Assembly (NCBI GenBank): GCA_033439795.1
Contig: JAUTDP010000015.1
Coordinates: 744,001-808,000 of the forward strand
From: Sordaria brevicollis
Lineage: Eukaryota; Ascomycota; Sordariomycetes; Sordariales; Sordariaceae
Direction of reading: 5' to 3'
DNA: 64,000 nt
Below the pieces are notes generated by a model. That model saw only the letters and a program-made list of their open reading frames with translations, had not been told where the DNA came from and did not search any database. The position numbers and the translations under genes are program-made. Below are positions 23,666 through 34,885 of this stretch, in pieces (within the stretch, counting starts at the first letter, position 1; each line of letters begins with the position of its first letter).

Positions 23666-25313
23666 TCACCGGTGCCAAGCGTCCGTAATATCCTGCTGAG
23701 TGACGCTCGTGACAGGCTGCTTCTCCGTATCTGTTCCATGTGGATAAGGCGAGTCGGCCGTTGGTGATTGGGCCAAGATGTAATGCGCATACCTCTCGCT
23801 CTCCGGGAGGGGGTGGAAGTGCTTCTGATATCTGGTGTCTTTTGATATTCCCCCTAGACAGATCAGTTAGCAAGATGCTAGGCAGGCATCCTCAACAGGT
23901 TGAAAGAACTTACGAAAGAAGATCATAAGGATCTGAGCCACCAGTGGAAACCAGGCAATGATAGCCACGAATTGACCAAAGCCCCATTCGTTATCGGCGT
24001 ATGTCTCGCCTGCGAGCTCCTGGACCTCTTTGCGAAGGTATATAAAAGTGCTGAGAGAGAGGCCAATTAGACCAAACGAGCCAGCAACGAGCAAAAAGCT
24101 TAGGATCCCGGTGGTGAACTTGTAGAGTTTCCAACGCGTGATCTTCTTTCTCCATATCTGTATGAGCGCTAATGCGCCGACCCAGAGAAGAGCAAGTGCC
24201 AGGGTGCCATAAGGTGTGTACTTGACAAAGTTTTGCACGTAGGTGATTGACTTGGCATTCTGGAAGGCATCTTGGATGTGCTCAAAGCTCGCTACCCTTT
24301 TCATATCAAAACTGGTTTCCAGGCAAAGCTTTTCGAAAACCGTCTTGTCGCCGGAATTCACCTCCCTGACAAATGTGAGACTGACCCCAATCACGAGGAG
24401 CAGTAGCACAAGAATGCTACACAATGTGAGTCGTGGATACTGGTAACGTCCTGGATACCATGGCCACAGGCATACAAGAACTGATACGGAGAGGACGGTA
24501 CCGAGGTATCCGAAGTAGCCTGAGTAGACGTGACCGGGCGAATGGTAGATAACGTTGAAGCAGAGGGTTCCTACAGCCAGGGTCAAGGCGAATACGTAAC
24601 ACGTTGACCAAAAGACTTCGAGACAGTCATCGACTGCCTTTCGCCACAACGAAGGAGCGTACTGGTTGGCCTTTGCTGGGTTTTTTCTTATGCGACAGGT
24701 CTCTGTGATCCAAAAGCTGGTGTATATGAACAAGAAGACTGCGGTGAGGCCTGCCTGGATGATGAAGGCGATCATTACCTAATGCTCATTGGTTAGCAAA
24801 TGTATCAAGAATGTCAGGCGAATGACATGGGCATTCTGAACATACGCCTATGCCGGATATATCAGGATTGCCTTCCCACGTTAGTGCGTTGCAAAACTCG
24901 GGGAAGCAGCCCAAAAGCGTAATGATGGTGATCCAGACAAAGTCGTTTTCTTCGCTCATGGTGCGCTTGAAATACCAATCAATGATCTGGCCATTCGAAA
25001 CATCGTCCAGAAGCCCAGGTGGGGTACAGCTTCTCATGAGAGTACTGAATTTCGAAAGGGGCACGTCGCCCTCGTCCTTCAGCTTGTTCACATCAAAGAG
25101 AGTACCGATTTTTGAAGGAGGGATATCAGCGATTTCCGTCAACGTCTTCACATCGAAGCTTCCCTTGATATAACCAAGGAAATCAGCAGCCGGAGCGCAA
25201 TGATTTGTGCAGTTGTTCGGAATACGGCCGGCAATTGACAAGAAGGTTAGGTTGACAAGAACATCGGGCAAGGGGACGAGCGAGTTGAAATTTGGATTCT
25301 TGTAGATGTCCAT
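23666..25313 (-). CDS. Seven-helix membrane protein with Cys ectodomain, paralog 2
   Basis: Spliced model of 506 aa: exons 25313-24846, 24778-23914 and 23853-23666; introns of 67 and 60 nt with GTATGT and GTAAGT donors, CTAAC branch sites and ATTAG and CTAG acceptors. Ectodomain (about 1-156) has Cys at 35, 39, 96, 136 and 141 and ends WEGNPDISGIG. About seven helices follow, with blocks DDCLEVFWSTCYVF, SGYFGYLG, LWPWYPGRYQYP, VKYTPYG and NEWGFGQ as in paralog 1. Between helices 4 and 5 it has an extra stretch (about 25 residues) relative to paralog 1. The third exon encodes a hydrophilic tail ending DAWHR. It is convergent with paralog 1, with tRNA-Thr between them. Function not recognised. 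Confidence 0.83.
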
Positions 25314-26500
25314 AGTTGGTTCGCGCTTGCTGGTACTTTGGCCTGGCGTAGGCGAGGGAGGGGGCCGTTGAGCTGCAAGACAAGGCAGAAGCTGGAGGGA
25401 AGAAAGCAGCTAGACCTTGGCCACAATCTTATAGTCTAGGCCACCCATTACCACTCCTATCATTGCAGCAATCCGACATCAGCATTCCGAACTCTTATTG
25501 ATCCTTCCGTCCTGCTGAAGAACGATAGGCAAAGTGGCGCCGTGTTACACGCAGGTTCATCCTGGCCCCCAACAGAATTCTAGCCGCATCCAGCACCGTA
25601 TGGAGTTGCAACTCCTGTAGGTGCTTTTGGAGGGTGTAGGTGAATGGGACGTGATCAGGGATATAGCAATGTATGTAGCCGGCCTGAATGATATATCAGG
25701 CGAGTTTCAGAGGTCAGCCATGTCGTCGACTGTGAAGAGGAGCGTTTGTCAAACCATTTCAGCCCGGTTACTTGATGATGTTCTGGACTGGATGCCTCAC
25801 GCAGAGAAGGAATGGGAGCGGAATTGCGCAGGATAGGCAACCTCTCGCCTCTCTCGTGAGGTCATGACGAAAATGAGGAACCGATCATGGAATCCGTGGG
25901 TCCCCGTTGTTCTTGTCTGAGGCTGGAAGTCTGGAACACGGTGGCGGACGTTGAAGGATGGCGGACCAACAGTCACATCAGAAAATAGGCTACCGGCTGG
26001 TGTGAGCGGGGCATGGTGATGTTGGTAGCCAGGCTGCGCACGAGAACGGAAGAGGGATAGAAGTTCGAGAGGAGACGGGACGAAAGCAAGGACCGGAGGG
26101 GACAAAAGGGTCACAGTCGGGATGAAAGGCGGGGGAAGTTTGGAGGGTATCACGGAAGTCGGGGAGTTGCCTGCCGGGGCTATGTAAGTTTCTTGCCGGC
26201 AGATACGATTGTTCCGGCAATCAGTGCGATAATCTGCCTGCCGGGTTCAGTTCCTCAAGCACTGTACGTAACTGCCCGCCCTATCAGTCCAGGTACTTGG
26301 GTCAGGTACCTCTTACTGCCCTGGCCGGGAAGCGCAAAGCCGGCAGGAACTGAGTCAAAAGCGGGCAAAAAGTCATATGCGGTGCGACTGCGCGCCGGTG
26401 CCCCTCCAAGCTCCCGCCAACCCTCCACTCTCGTCCCGTGTCCGACTGGTCTGATCGCCGACTTTGTCCTCGACTCTACCACCGTAGCGAAAGTAGCGGC
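25314..26500. other. Divergent promoter region
   Basis: Lies between the divergently transcribed seven-helix paralog 2 (minus) and histidyl-tRNA synthetase (plus). No gene supported. Several GCCGGC/GCCTGCCGG motifs recur between 26160 and 26345. Confidence 0.4.
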
Positions 26501-28329
26501 ATGCTGAATTTGATCCGACGAGCCACAGAGTCGATACCAGTTGCACGCGCCAGCCGTTCCATCGGATCACTCTTGATTCGCGCCACCGATTATTTTACCA
26601 CGCGCCAATTCCCGACTTCCATTTCTTTGCGCCAGCGCCAACACCTCGCCGCCGACATCAACAACAACACCACCACCACCACCACCACCATCACCATGGC
26701 CGACACCACCAAGGACAAGAAGGATACCAAGGAGGACATCAAGGCGCCCAAGCCGGCTGCCAACGTCCAGATCAAGACCCCCAAGGGCACTCGCGACTGG
26801 CATGGCCCGGACATGCTCCTTCGTGAGCAGCTCTTGTATGTGCTTCCCGCCGCCGCATTTGTATTTGCCATTCGACCATAACTTTTTGTTTGATTGGGCT
26901 GTTAACTCTTTTTGTGTTTCCTTCCACGCCATAGCCAGACTGTCGGCGACATCTTTAAGCGCCACGGCGGTACTCCCCTCGACACTCCCGTCTTCGAGCT
27001 CAGAGAAATTCTTGCCGGCAGTATGTCTCGAAATCTCGAAATGGAGCAGGAATACACACACCAGAGGGCAACATTGGCTGACACTTGACACTCCCAGAGT
27101 ATGGCGAGGACTCCAAGCTTATCTACGACCTCCAGGATCAGGGTGGTGAGCTCTGCTCCCTGCGCTACGATCTTACCGTCCCCTTTGCCCGCTGGCTCGC
27201 CATGACCAGCACCCAGCAGGTTAAGCGTTACCACATCGCAAAGGTCTACCGTCGCGACCAGCCCGCCATTGCCCGTGGCCGCATGCGCGAGTTTCACCAG
27301 TGCGATTTCGACATTGCCGGTGTCTACGACCCCATGATCCCCGACGCCGAGATTCTCCGCATCATCGTCGAGGTGTTCGACGCCCTCAAGCTCGGTATCA
27401 CCATCAAGCTCAACCACCGCAAGATCCTTGACGGTCTCTTCGCCGTCGCTGGTGTCCCCGCCGAGAAGATCCGCACCATCAGCTCTGCCGTCGACAAGCT
27501 CGACAAGATGCCCTGGGCCGATGTTAAGAAGGAGATGGTGGAGGAGAAGGGTCTGCCCGAGGAGGTTGCCGACAAGATTGGCGTCTACGTACAGAACGCC
27601 GGCAACATCACCGACATAATAAACTACATCAAGGCCGACGCCCACTTGCCCGCCAACGACGACATCAAGGCCGGTATCCACGACATGGAGCTGCTCGCCG
27701 CCTATCTCGAGGCCCTCGAGGTCACCGACAAGGTCTCGTTCGACCTCTCGCTCGCCCGCGGTCTCGACTACTATACCGGCCTGATCTTCGAGGTCATCAA
27801 CAAGCCCGAGCCTGTGGCCGATGGCGACAAGAAGAAAAAGAGCAAGAAGGACGACCCCGCCAGCCAGGTTGGCTCCATCGCTGCCGGTGGCCGCTACGAC
27901 AACCTTGTCGGCATGTACGGCAAGAAGCAGATCCCTTGCGTTGGTATCTCGTTCGGCATCGACCGTATCTTTACCATTCTCAAGGCTCGCGGCGAGAACG
28001 ATATCAAGAAGCGCGAGGTGGATGTGTTCGTCATGGCTTTTGGTGGCGGCAAGGACTTTGATGGCCTCCTTGTTGAGCGCATGAAGATTGCCAGGCAATT
28101 GTGGAACGCCGGCATTCGCGCCGAGTACATGGCCAAGGCCAAGCCTAAACTGCAGGCTCAGTTCAAGGCTGCCGAGGGTACTCCCTTGGGTGTCATCCTG
28201 GGTGAGGACGAGCTCAAGGCTGGCCAGGTCAGGTTGAAGAAGCTTGATCAGGGTCAGGGTCAAAAGGATGAGGGAAGCCTCGTTCCTATCGAGAACTTGG
28301 CTGAGGAGGTCAAGAAGCTGTTGCTTTAA
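26501..28329 (+). CDS. HTS1: Histidyl-tRNA synthetase, cytosolic and probably mitochondrial
   Basis: Spliced: exons up to 26835, 26935-27020 and 27098-28329; introns of 99 and 77 nt, both with GTATGT donors. Charges tRNA-His with histidine. Class II core is visible: KTPKGTRDW near the N-terminus, motif 2 around [19 protein letters not shown], the histidine-binding [10 protein letters not shown], motif 3 GISFGIDR, and a C-terminal anticodon-binding domain from about [10 protein letters not shown]. Two in-frame ATGs exist. ATG 26696 (CACCATGG, strong) gives a 485-aa cytosolic form. ATG 26501 (weaker context) adds 65 residues rich in Arg/Ser/Leu that resemble a mitochondrial presequence, ending in an ACC-repeat-encoded Thr run. 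Fungal HTS1 genes are known to make both enzymes from alternative starts, so dual targeting is likely. Confidence 0.95.
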
Positions 28330-28551
28330 ATAAAACAGTTCTTATTGAGAGTTAGGGTAGGGATCTAGAAAATGCGGAGGATTTAGATGTGCGGCCTTTT
28401 TTTGTGTACATGCCAAAATAGATATCCAGGTATTGAGCGGGTGTTAGGTTTCATGTTCATATCTTCCGTCCTTGAATATGCTTGTGTTTGTGATACTGTT
28501 ACAAAGGTCATCTTGCTTCCTCCTCTCTGGCCTTTACCACCCCGACTGTAT

Positions 28552-29631
28552 CTATCTCATTTTAGATGCCGACGACCTAAGGAGCATTGGCCCAATCCTC
28601 GCCTTCACCGGCACCAACCCCCACGTCCTCCAAAACTCTCTCGAATCGTACGCCCGTCCCATAAGCTCCATGCTTCTCGGCAGCGCTTGCACGCCTTCCT
28701 CTTCCATCAACTCCATCACCCACTTGGCCTGCTCACTCGGCTGCACCTCCTTTCCTTCTCCCTCTCCCTCCTCCTCACCCTCCTCCTTCTCATCAGCAGC
28801 CCACCCCATCAACAAACTCCACCAGTCATACACAAACCCATCCGTCAACATCCACCTCTGTCCCCGTCCGCTCTCCTCCCACTTCTTGTTCCCCCCCTTC
28901 TCTTCATCCTCACAAGCCTCCAAGATCTTAACAACAGCCCTTGCAATATCCAACCCGTGGATCATGTGCAAGCTCGTCTTATGCCTCATCGCCTCCTTCG
29001 AGAACGCCACCCTGCCCACCCAATTCTTTGGGTCCCTGCTACCTCCCCATAGACCAGAAAGCGACAAAACCATACCGTCCACCACCTCTGACTTTCTCAG
29101 TTCATCCTCTGCCACCGCACGGGGGTCGGAGGTCAAATATGGTGAGTGCCGTGTGGTAAATTCGAAAGGCTTGGTCTTGCGTAGAGCAGCTGCTTCAGCC
29201 TCTGCCTTTGCTTGCGCCTCCCTTTCGGCTTGCTTCTCCTCGGGGGTGGAAGCAGTGAGGTGTCTCTTCCTACGACCCTCCGTCTGCCACACCCCTGTGG
29301 AACCGAATTGGATAAACCGGTATTTATTTTGACTCTGAGAGCGGGGGTGAGTGGCCTCGTAAGTTTCTGTCAACCACTTGCTTTGTCCCTCTCCTGTCAG
29401 AGGGAAAGTGATGAGGATGTAGCGAGCCCGGGGAAGGGAGGCGATGGCAGAGGGGTCTTTAAGGGATGGGTCGAAGCGGAAGGGGATGGTGTCGACGCCG
29501 CACACGGGACGGCCGTTGGTGGTGGTGGCGGCGAAGGTGAGACGATCGGAGTGGGAGGGGGATTGGAGGAGGGGGATGAGGAAGGTGGCGGTCCAGCCGG
29601 CGCCGAGGATGAGGAGGTCTACGCCCTCCAT
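28552..29631 (-). CDS. NAD(P)-binding Rossmann-fold protein, YeeZ/SDR-like
   Basis: Single exon of 359 aa, convergent with HTS1 (222 bp between stops). N-terminal nucleotide-binding motif LLILGAGWTATFL at about residues 6-18. Later blocks FGSTGVWQ (about 109-116), LSGLWGG (about 191-197) and a conserved IHGLDIAR (about 225-232) are typical of atypical short-chain dehydrogenase proteins related to bacterial YeeZ. A charged Lys/Glu-rich segment (about 128-150) and an acidic run (about 282-296) look like fungus-specific insertions. The SDR catalytic Tyr-x3-Lys is not obvious, so an enzymatic role is uncertain. Start chosen at the ATG just before the dinucleotide motif. Confidence 0.85.
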   Translation of the reverse strand: MEGVDLLILGAGWTATFLIPLLQSPSHSDRLTFAATTTNGRPVCGVDTIPFRFDPSLKDPSAIASLPRARYILITFPLTGEGQSKWLTETYEATHPRSQSQNKYRFIQFGSTGVWQTEGRRKRHLTASTPEEKQAEREAQAKAEAEAAALRKTKPFEFTTRHSPYLTSDPRAVAEDELRKSEVVDGMVLSLSGLWGGSRDPKNWVGRVAFSKEAMRHKTSLHMIHGLDIARAVVKILEACEDEEKGGNKKWEESGRGQRWMLTDGFVYDWWSLLMGWAADEKEEGEEEGEGEGKEVQPSEQAKWVMELMEEEGVQALPRSMELMGRAYDSREFWRTWGLVPVKARIGPMLLRSSASKMR

Positions 29632-30055
29632 CTTTGGTCGGTTGTAGGCGGTTGGGGATTGAATGGGATGGTACTAAGATTTGGTGAGAATTGAGTCACC
29701 GTGAGTTGTGAGGGAGGGATGTTTTGTAGACCGAGGTGGCAGAAGTTCCAATTGAGCGCGGGGTTTGGTTTTATTTATGGTTTTCCTTTTTGGGTTTAGG
29801 CTTGTCCGATGACATCGTTCCGCCGGTGGCTGCCGCGATCGGTGCGGGGTGGGGCGCATTTCGGCGTGCAGTGACAGCCGGCCGGACCGGCAACGGATGT
29901 GGCATGACCGACTCTTGGAGAAATGAGGTTTGAATCGAGTGTAGTATGAGGTGACTTCGTGAGACCGATGTTGGAATTCATACCGGGAAACGACAGTTGT
30001 GATTTCGATTCATTGTATTGTGGTTTTGTTCTTTTTTCAACCAGATACGAAGTTA
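29632..30055. other. Intergenic region
   Basis: Promoter side of the Rossmann-fold gene (minus strand) and spacer up to the fold-back element; no gene seen. Confidence 0.4.
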
Positions 30056-30676
30056 CTTGGGGGTGGGCGTGCGGCCTTGGGACCTTTTGCCCACCCCTCT
30101 TTATTAAAGAGGGGGGGAAAAAATTCCGGGACAGCGAAAAACCTTGGGACAACCAGAACACCTAATAAAACGCTAAGAAATCTATTAGTACAACTGAACA
30201 ACGATGATTTCAGCCACGAAACTATTTTTAAAAAATCCAAGAAAAATCCCTAAGATTGGAAAGGGGTTCCGAAAGCCATTTTCAAAATTATATTGATTTT
30301 GGTAAGGTTGGGAAGAAGAAAACTAGAAGAAAGGCGTTGAACAATTATAGAATTGGCGATCCGTTTTGCGTATGCCCTCTTCTAATTTTGGTTCCAACAA
30401 TTACCTTTTGAACTACTATTTCCTTACCCTTTGGAATTAAATTTTAAGAATAAGAAATTATCTTTCCAATATTTAAAAAACATTTCGAGATTTTTCTTGG
30501 ATTTTTTGAAAATAGTTTCATGGCTGAAATCATCGTTGTTCAGCTGCACTAATAGATTTCTTAGCGTTTTATTAGGTGTTCTAGTTGTCCCAAGGTTTTT
30601 CGCTGTCCCGGAATTTTTTCCCCCCCTCTTTAATGAAGAGGGGTGGACAAAAGGTTCCCGCCTGCCCACCCCCAAG
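30056..30676. mobile_element. 621-bp fold-back element with about 200-bp inverted repeats
   Basis: Ends CTTGGGGGTGGGC / GCCCACCCCCAAG, flanked by TA on both sides (30054-30055 and 30677-30678). The inverted arms (about 30056-30260 and 30470-30676) remain nearly identical over roughly 200 bp with scattered differences. They enclose an AT-rich centre of about 200 bp. Open frames across the arms are mirror images of each other and not genes. Fits a long-TIR MITE with TA target preference. Confidence 0.85.
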
Positions 30677-30896
30677 TACATTGTTAAGTTGTTAACACAC
30701 TCATATAATATGTAAGGAAATAAGATCTGGTCAGGGCTCATGCCATATGGTACCGCAGTCCACGTTTTCTAGTGACCGCATCCACATCAAGCATGAGGAA
30801 GCCAGGAAGGACAAAACAAGAAAAGAAAAAAGAAAAAGAAACATCAACTCAATATCCGAGCCAATTGGGAACGAAAAAGATAGAAAAAATTGAAGC

Positions 30897-30968
30897 TGAC
30901 CCCAACCCGATTTGAACGGATAACCTTTCGATCTGGAGTCGAACGCGCTACCGTTGCGCCATAGGGCC
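30897..30968 (-). tRNA. tRNA-Trp (CCA)
   Basis: 72-nt cloverleaf. Acceptor GGCCCTA pairs with TGGGGTC using two G-U pairs; anticodon loop CTCCAGA; T arm GTTCAAATC. No intron. Just beyond the fold-back element. Confidence 0.93.
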
Positions 30969-31458
30969 TTTGTTGCAGATATGGCCTAAATAAAGTGCTT
31001 AAGTGTGTGCCATCGGCCCACTCTCCGGATAAATTGAAAATGATCCTCTCATCCTGCACTGCATGTACCCCAGGAGACACTCGTTGAGAACACATGATGG
31101 AAGTAATAATTGTCTACAATATTCCTCATGTTCATTCTAGATAACACTGTTGAGATCTTTTTTTTCATTTCAAAGCTGCAATAACTGATAGCTTGACGGA
31201 AACATTTCTTCTCCGGTCCTTGTGAGTACCTTTCTCCTGAGCGCTTTGTTCCACTTGTTTCGCATATCTCAACAAAACGTCCTGACACATGGATACCCAT
31301 GGGTATAAACGCTCCCTTACATGGCGGCGCAATAGAATTACAGTTTACATCCCCTTCCCTCTACAATCTTTGTGAGACTTCGATACGCTCTTCCTCCCCT
31401 CCCAATCAAGTGATCTGTTTGCACCCTTGGATATGCTTTGTTGCCACTTTTTGCACCT
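30969..31458. other. Intergenic region
   Basis: No gene seen; probably the 3' flank of the zinc-knuckle gene. Confidence 0.4.
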
Positions 31459-32382
31459 TCAAAACTCCCCCTTCTCAACATAAGCCTTCAACTTGGGGGC
31501 GATCGTCATGATGTCAGGCCACACTTTCAGGCCGGCTGCATTCAACTCCCACTCCCTCTCCATTTCGTCCTCCAATATCTTCTTCGCCGTCGCTTTTAAC
31601 GCGGCATCCACCGCCGCCGAGGGTTCGGTCTTCTTGAGCGAATCAAGGTTCTTCTGCAATTCGAGCTCTGAGCTTGTCTTGGGGTCCTTGGGCCATGTCG
31701 ATCTTGTGTCCTTCACATAGTTGTAGTTATCCCAGGGCCTGTGTTGGTGCTGACTGACGGCGAACTCCCTGGTCCAAGGATAGGGACTGTAACCCCTTTC
31801 CGCGACATGTGGGCGCTTGAACATTAGTTCTTTGCACTCCCTGGAGTTGAGTAGGTCAACCCAGCAGAATTTTGATTCGATGGGAGGGCGCCCCCGACGG
31901 TAGATGAGCAGATATGTGCTCAAAAGTTGTCTTTTTGTCCCATCATCGGTCTCGGTTTTGAAGGTCGGACAGTCGTCTAGCCCGTGAGTAGCACTGTTGC
32001 ATAGTACACAGACTTTGATGGTCCCTCGAACCGGATCCCATGGACCCATACAGCGGTACGCCGCATGACCGAATAGTCTGCAGTTGGCACACTGGGGGTC
32101 CTTTCCTAGCTCAACCTTTTGGGGGTGGTCTAAAGGAAAGGCCAATCCATCAGGTTGCAGCCCGTCTGGTTTTGGCTTGCCATCGGGTTGTTTTGTCTCA
32201 TTGGGCTTCTGGGCAATTCCGCTGGTCGTGTTGTTCTCTTGTTCGGTCTTGACGATCTTGGTAACTTGGCCTGGCCTATCATCGGTGCCTTCCCCATAGT
32301 AATCCACAAAACCATAGGTATTACTTGAGGTTGTATTTTGCCCCTCGTTGAACGCGTCCCAGTCGCGCTTGCGGTTTGTCAT
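31459..32382 (-). CDS. Hypothetical protein with two CCHC zinc knuckles
   Basis: Single exon of 307 aa. Two adjacent C-x2-C-x4-H-x4-C motifs, CANCRLFGHAAYRC and CVLCNSATHGLDDC (about residues 98-136), form retroviral-type zinc knuckles, which usually bind single-stranded RNA or DNA. Upstream is a low-complexity segment with repeated KPDG/QPDG. A conserved-looking central region (KFCWVDLLNSRECKELMF, about 168-185) and a C-terminal helical stretch (about 240-300) follow. There are no gag, protease or integrase motifs and codon use is normal, so it looks like a host gene rather than a transposon relic. Divergent from the gene at 33079. Exact role unknown. Confidence 0.75.
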   Translation of the reverse strand: MTNRKRDWDAFNEGQNTTSSNTYGFVDYYGEGTDDRPGQVTKIVKTEQENNTTSGIAQKPNETKQPDGKPKPDGLQPDGLAFPLDHPQKVELGKDPQCANCRLFGHAAYRCMGPWDPVRGTIKVCVLCNSATHGLDDCPTFKTETDDGTKRQLLSTYLLIYRRGRPPIESKFCWVDLLNSRECKELMFKRPHVAERGYSPYPWTREFAVSQHQHRPWDNYNYVKDTRSTWPKDPKTSSELELQKNLDSLKKTEPSAAVDAALKATAKKILEDEMEREWELNAAGLKVWPDIMTIAPKLKAYVEKGEF

Positions 32383-33078
32383 TGTAAAGGGATGACGAGT
32401 GACGGCTGGAGGCAGCCTAGAGGGATCGACGACCTGTATAGAGGTAGCCTACGGTGTCAGTGGATCCGATAAAGCGATGATGGATCAAGTAGGTACCTAC
32501 GCCAAAATGGAATGGTGATTGCAGAAATCCACCTAGATCCGTTGCGCTTTTGAGGTTCGCACTCGCGGGACAAAGGTTGTTGGGGACAGAAGGGAGCTTG
32601 ATAGGGCTGCCCAGTCCAGTTGCGCGAATCCAATGACCAGAAAAACGGATGGGGGTTGGGTAAAGTTGGGTAAGAAGTGGAAGGGCGGGGGGAACAGTTG
32701 ACCCGACAGGTAGCCGTGTTGTCCTTGGGCGGCAGCTGGAGGCAAGTGGGGGGGCTCGAATCTGCTTTTGCTCCTTCTTCATTTGACCTACGACCTCTCA
32801 AGATACCCGAACAATCGTACCTTCCCTCGTCAGTGACAGGCTCAAATCACCAGCCAGTCCTTTCTCCGCCGGCGGCGTTTGAAAGGCATCTTATGACGAG
32901 TAACATTACCCCGCCATCCCGTCTCTTCTTTCTCCCATTTCTCCCATCAGCGGCTCGTTCGATTTTTTCCACAAGCAATCATTCTTTTTTCGTGGTGTCT
33001 GCTGGCGTTACCTCAATATCTCGCAAGCGAAGCAACTATCGACCACTACTGCCGCGGGCCATCTGTCCACTCGCCGAC
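32383..33078. other. Divergent promoter region
   Basis: Shared upstream region of the zinc-knuckle gene and the 575-aa gene. The frame of the latter stays open upstream to an ATG at 32893, with a basic, Ser/Phe-rich lead sequence, so an N-terminally extended (perhaps mitochondrial) form is possible. Confidence 0.4.
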
Positions 33079-34885
33079 ATGTCGGCCCCAGATGCCTCGC
33101 AGGCTTTACAGGCCGCTGCATTGTTCCCATATGTCTCCCCTGATGACGAGCGGCGCAGTAAAGTTGTCTCGAAGCTCGTCGAGAACAATGTGAGACAGGA
33201 TCGCGAAGCAGTTGAAGCTCTTTTGCGCCTTGCCAGAGATGAGGTAGTCAGGCAGCTACTATCTGTCAAAAATAACCCTCCCGCTATTTCGGACTCATAC
33301 CATTCTTGGCTGGCCGATAAAATGGTTTGGACACGCTTCGGTACTTGAAACGTCCCTTCTCGCATCTTTCCCTCTTTCCTATTCTTGACTTCCAATGCTG
33401 ATGGTGTGCCCGATAACAGTTCCTGATGAGGAGTTTCCTTTCGAGGAGCCACAGGTATCTTCCGGTCTCTTCCGACAGCCATCGGCAGACTATTCCGCCG
33501 CTTTTCGAAGAGCCGCGTCTAAGAAAAGAAACTCCAGACTCCAAGCAGCCCCGGGAAGCTCAACTGCGCCAAACCCAGGCTGGTGCTTCCAAAGGTTGGG
33601 GTCCTTGGTTCATCGAAAGATGTTGATGAAGCATCGTCTGTGGTATAACTCAAGACCTACCATCACCGAAACCCGACACCTAACAATCAACAACCCCTTT
33701 GGTCTCACACTTCACAGCAGCCTGTGGAACAACAACGCAGGCAAGATCAAACAACTTTTGCCTGGCTCACAAACACTTCCCGCTGTTCTCTGCCCCTGGG
33801 GTCGTATCTCACCCGTGCGACTGGAGGTTACTTCTTCGGCTCGGTCTCCGGGCTTCTTGGAACTTGTCTTGATGCTTGACTACAAGCCTAACCCTCGCAT
33901 TGACAGCGCCATAATCGAGCAATACGCGTTAGCATATATGCTCCTGCTCAAATGGTACCTCCACATTTCTTGTCAAGCTCGGAGTGAGCCCTCGGCCGGC
34001 ATGAATCTGTATGCTGCCGTCGAATACCAGCGGAACAGGCAGTTGGGTTGCCGGGTCGATAAAACCTACAGCTGGGTGGACATTCCAGCAGATCTCAAGA
34101 CCCTGCATAAGACACTTGCCAATGCAGAGGACTCGCTATGGCTTGAATGGCAGAAGACAGCTGAGACCGCCTACTCGACATCAGACATAAGCAAAGCCAA
34201 TACGTTCGAAGAGGCAAAGACAGCCATATACAAAGCCGCAGACAGCAGCACCATGTCCGGTATCAAAAGAGAACATGCACTGCTACTTCTTCACGAGATT
34301 TGGGAGCGCAGAGGCTCCTTCCTTGATCGGCCTGAAATAGAGAAGGAATACGACCGCCTGATTACCGACTACATCCTTGGGGATGCTGTCTCCATTCTCG
34401 AGAACTTCTTTGAAATTGAAGAGATGCCCGAGATGATGCTTGAATGGGCAGTAGTAAATCCCTTCGGTATCAAACGGAAGGACACTGAGCAACTGTATGA
34501 GTTGATGTGGAGAGCATGGAGAGGGCGCAGCGCAGGCCTCGAAAAGGAGAAGAAAAAGGTCCTCTTCATATACCAGGTGGTTCATGCTCGGAAGATGTAT
34601 CGTGAACACCTGGCTGAGCTTAAGCTTTGTGGAAAGGGGGTGGATGAATTGAAAGAGTTTGTTTGCAAGAACGAAGCTAGGTTTATGCTCTCGGAGGAAC
34701 TTCGTCTGCAACTGGCGCTTGACGAGCACGAGAAGCAGCTTAAGACACCAACACTTGTTGAGTCTCAAAAGGAGGAAGGAAATGAGGCCGAGGCCTCTCA
34801 GAATGACAAGCAGGAAGGAATTTCCGTCCAGGAGCACATTGACGCCCCCGATGAGGTCACGGCCCCCGAGAAACAGCCAGAGTGA
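33079..34885 (+). CDS. Uncharacterised 575-aa protein
   Basis: Model: exons 33079-33340 and 33420-34885 with a 79-nt intron (GTACTT...AACAG); phases fit. The N-terminal 88 residues are helical and charged. The C-terminal two-thirds (from about 33880) has clear coding character, with helical, Lys/Glu-rich segments such as WERRGSFLDRPEIEKEYDRL and a disordered Glu-rich tail ending PEKQPE. Between about 33430 and 33870 the situation is less clear. Two other frames also look protein-like there (one reads QAGASKGWGPWFIER, another LTRATGGYFFGSVSG), so a frameshift or an unrecognised intron is possible. The long frame is nevertheless open throughout. No domain recognised. Confidence 0.6.

Noticed and set aside
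26902..28263. 453-codon minus-strand open frame opposite HTS1
   Set aside because: It mirrors the GC-rich codon bias of the real gene, has no domain, and crosses HTS1 introns without splice logic.
30056..30676. Open frames of about 67-105 codons on both strands of the fold-back element
   Set aside because: They are the same peptide read from the two inverted arms, not independent genes.
31459..32382. Zinc-knuckle gene as a retrotransposon gag relic
   Set aside because: Normal base composition, no LTR, protease or polymerase nearby, and a single intact frame in a genome where repeats are RIP-mutated.
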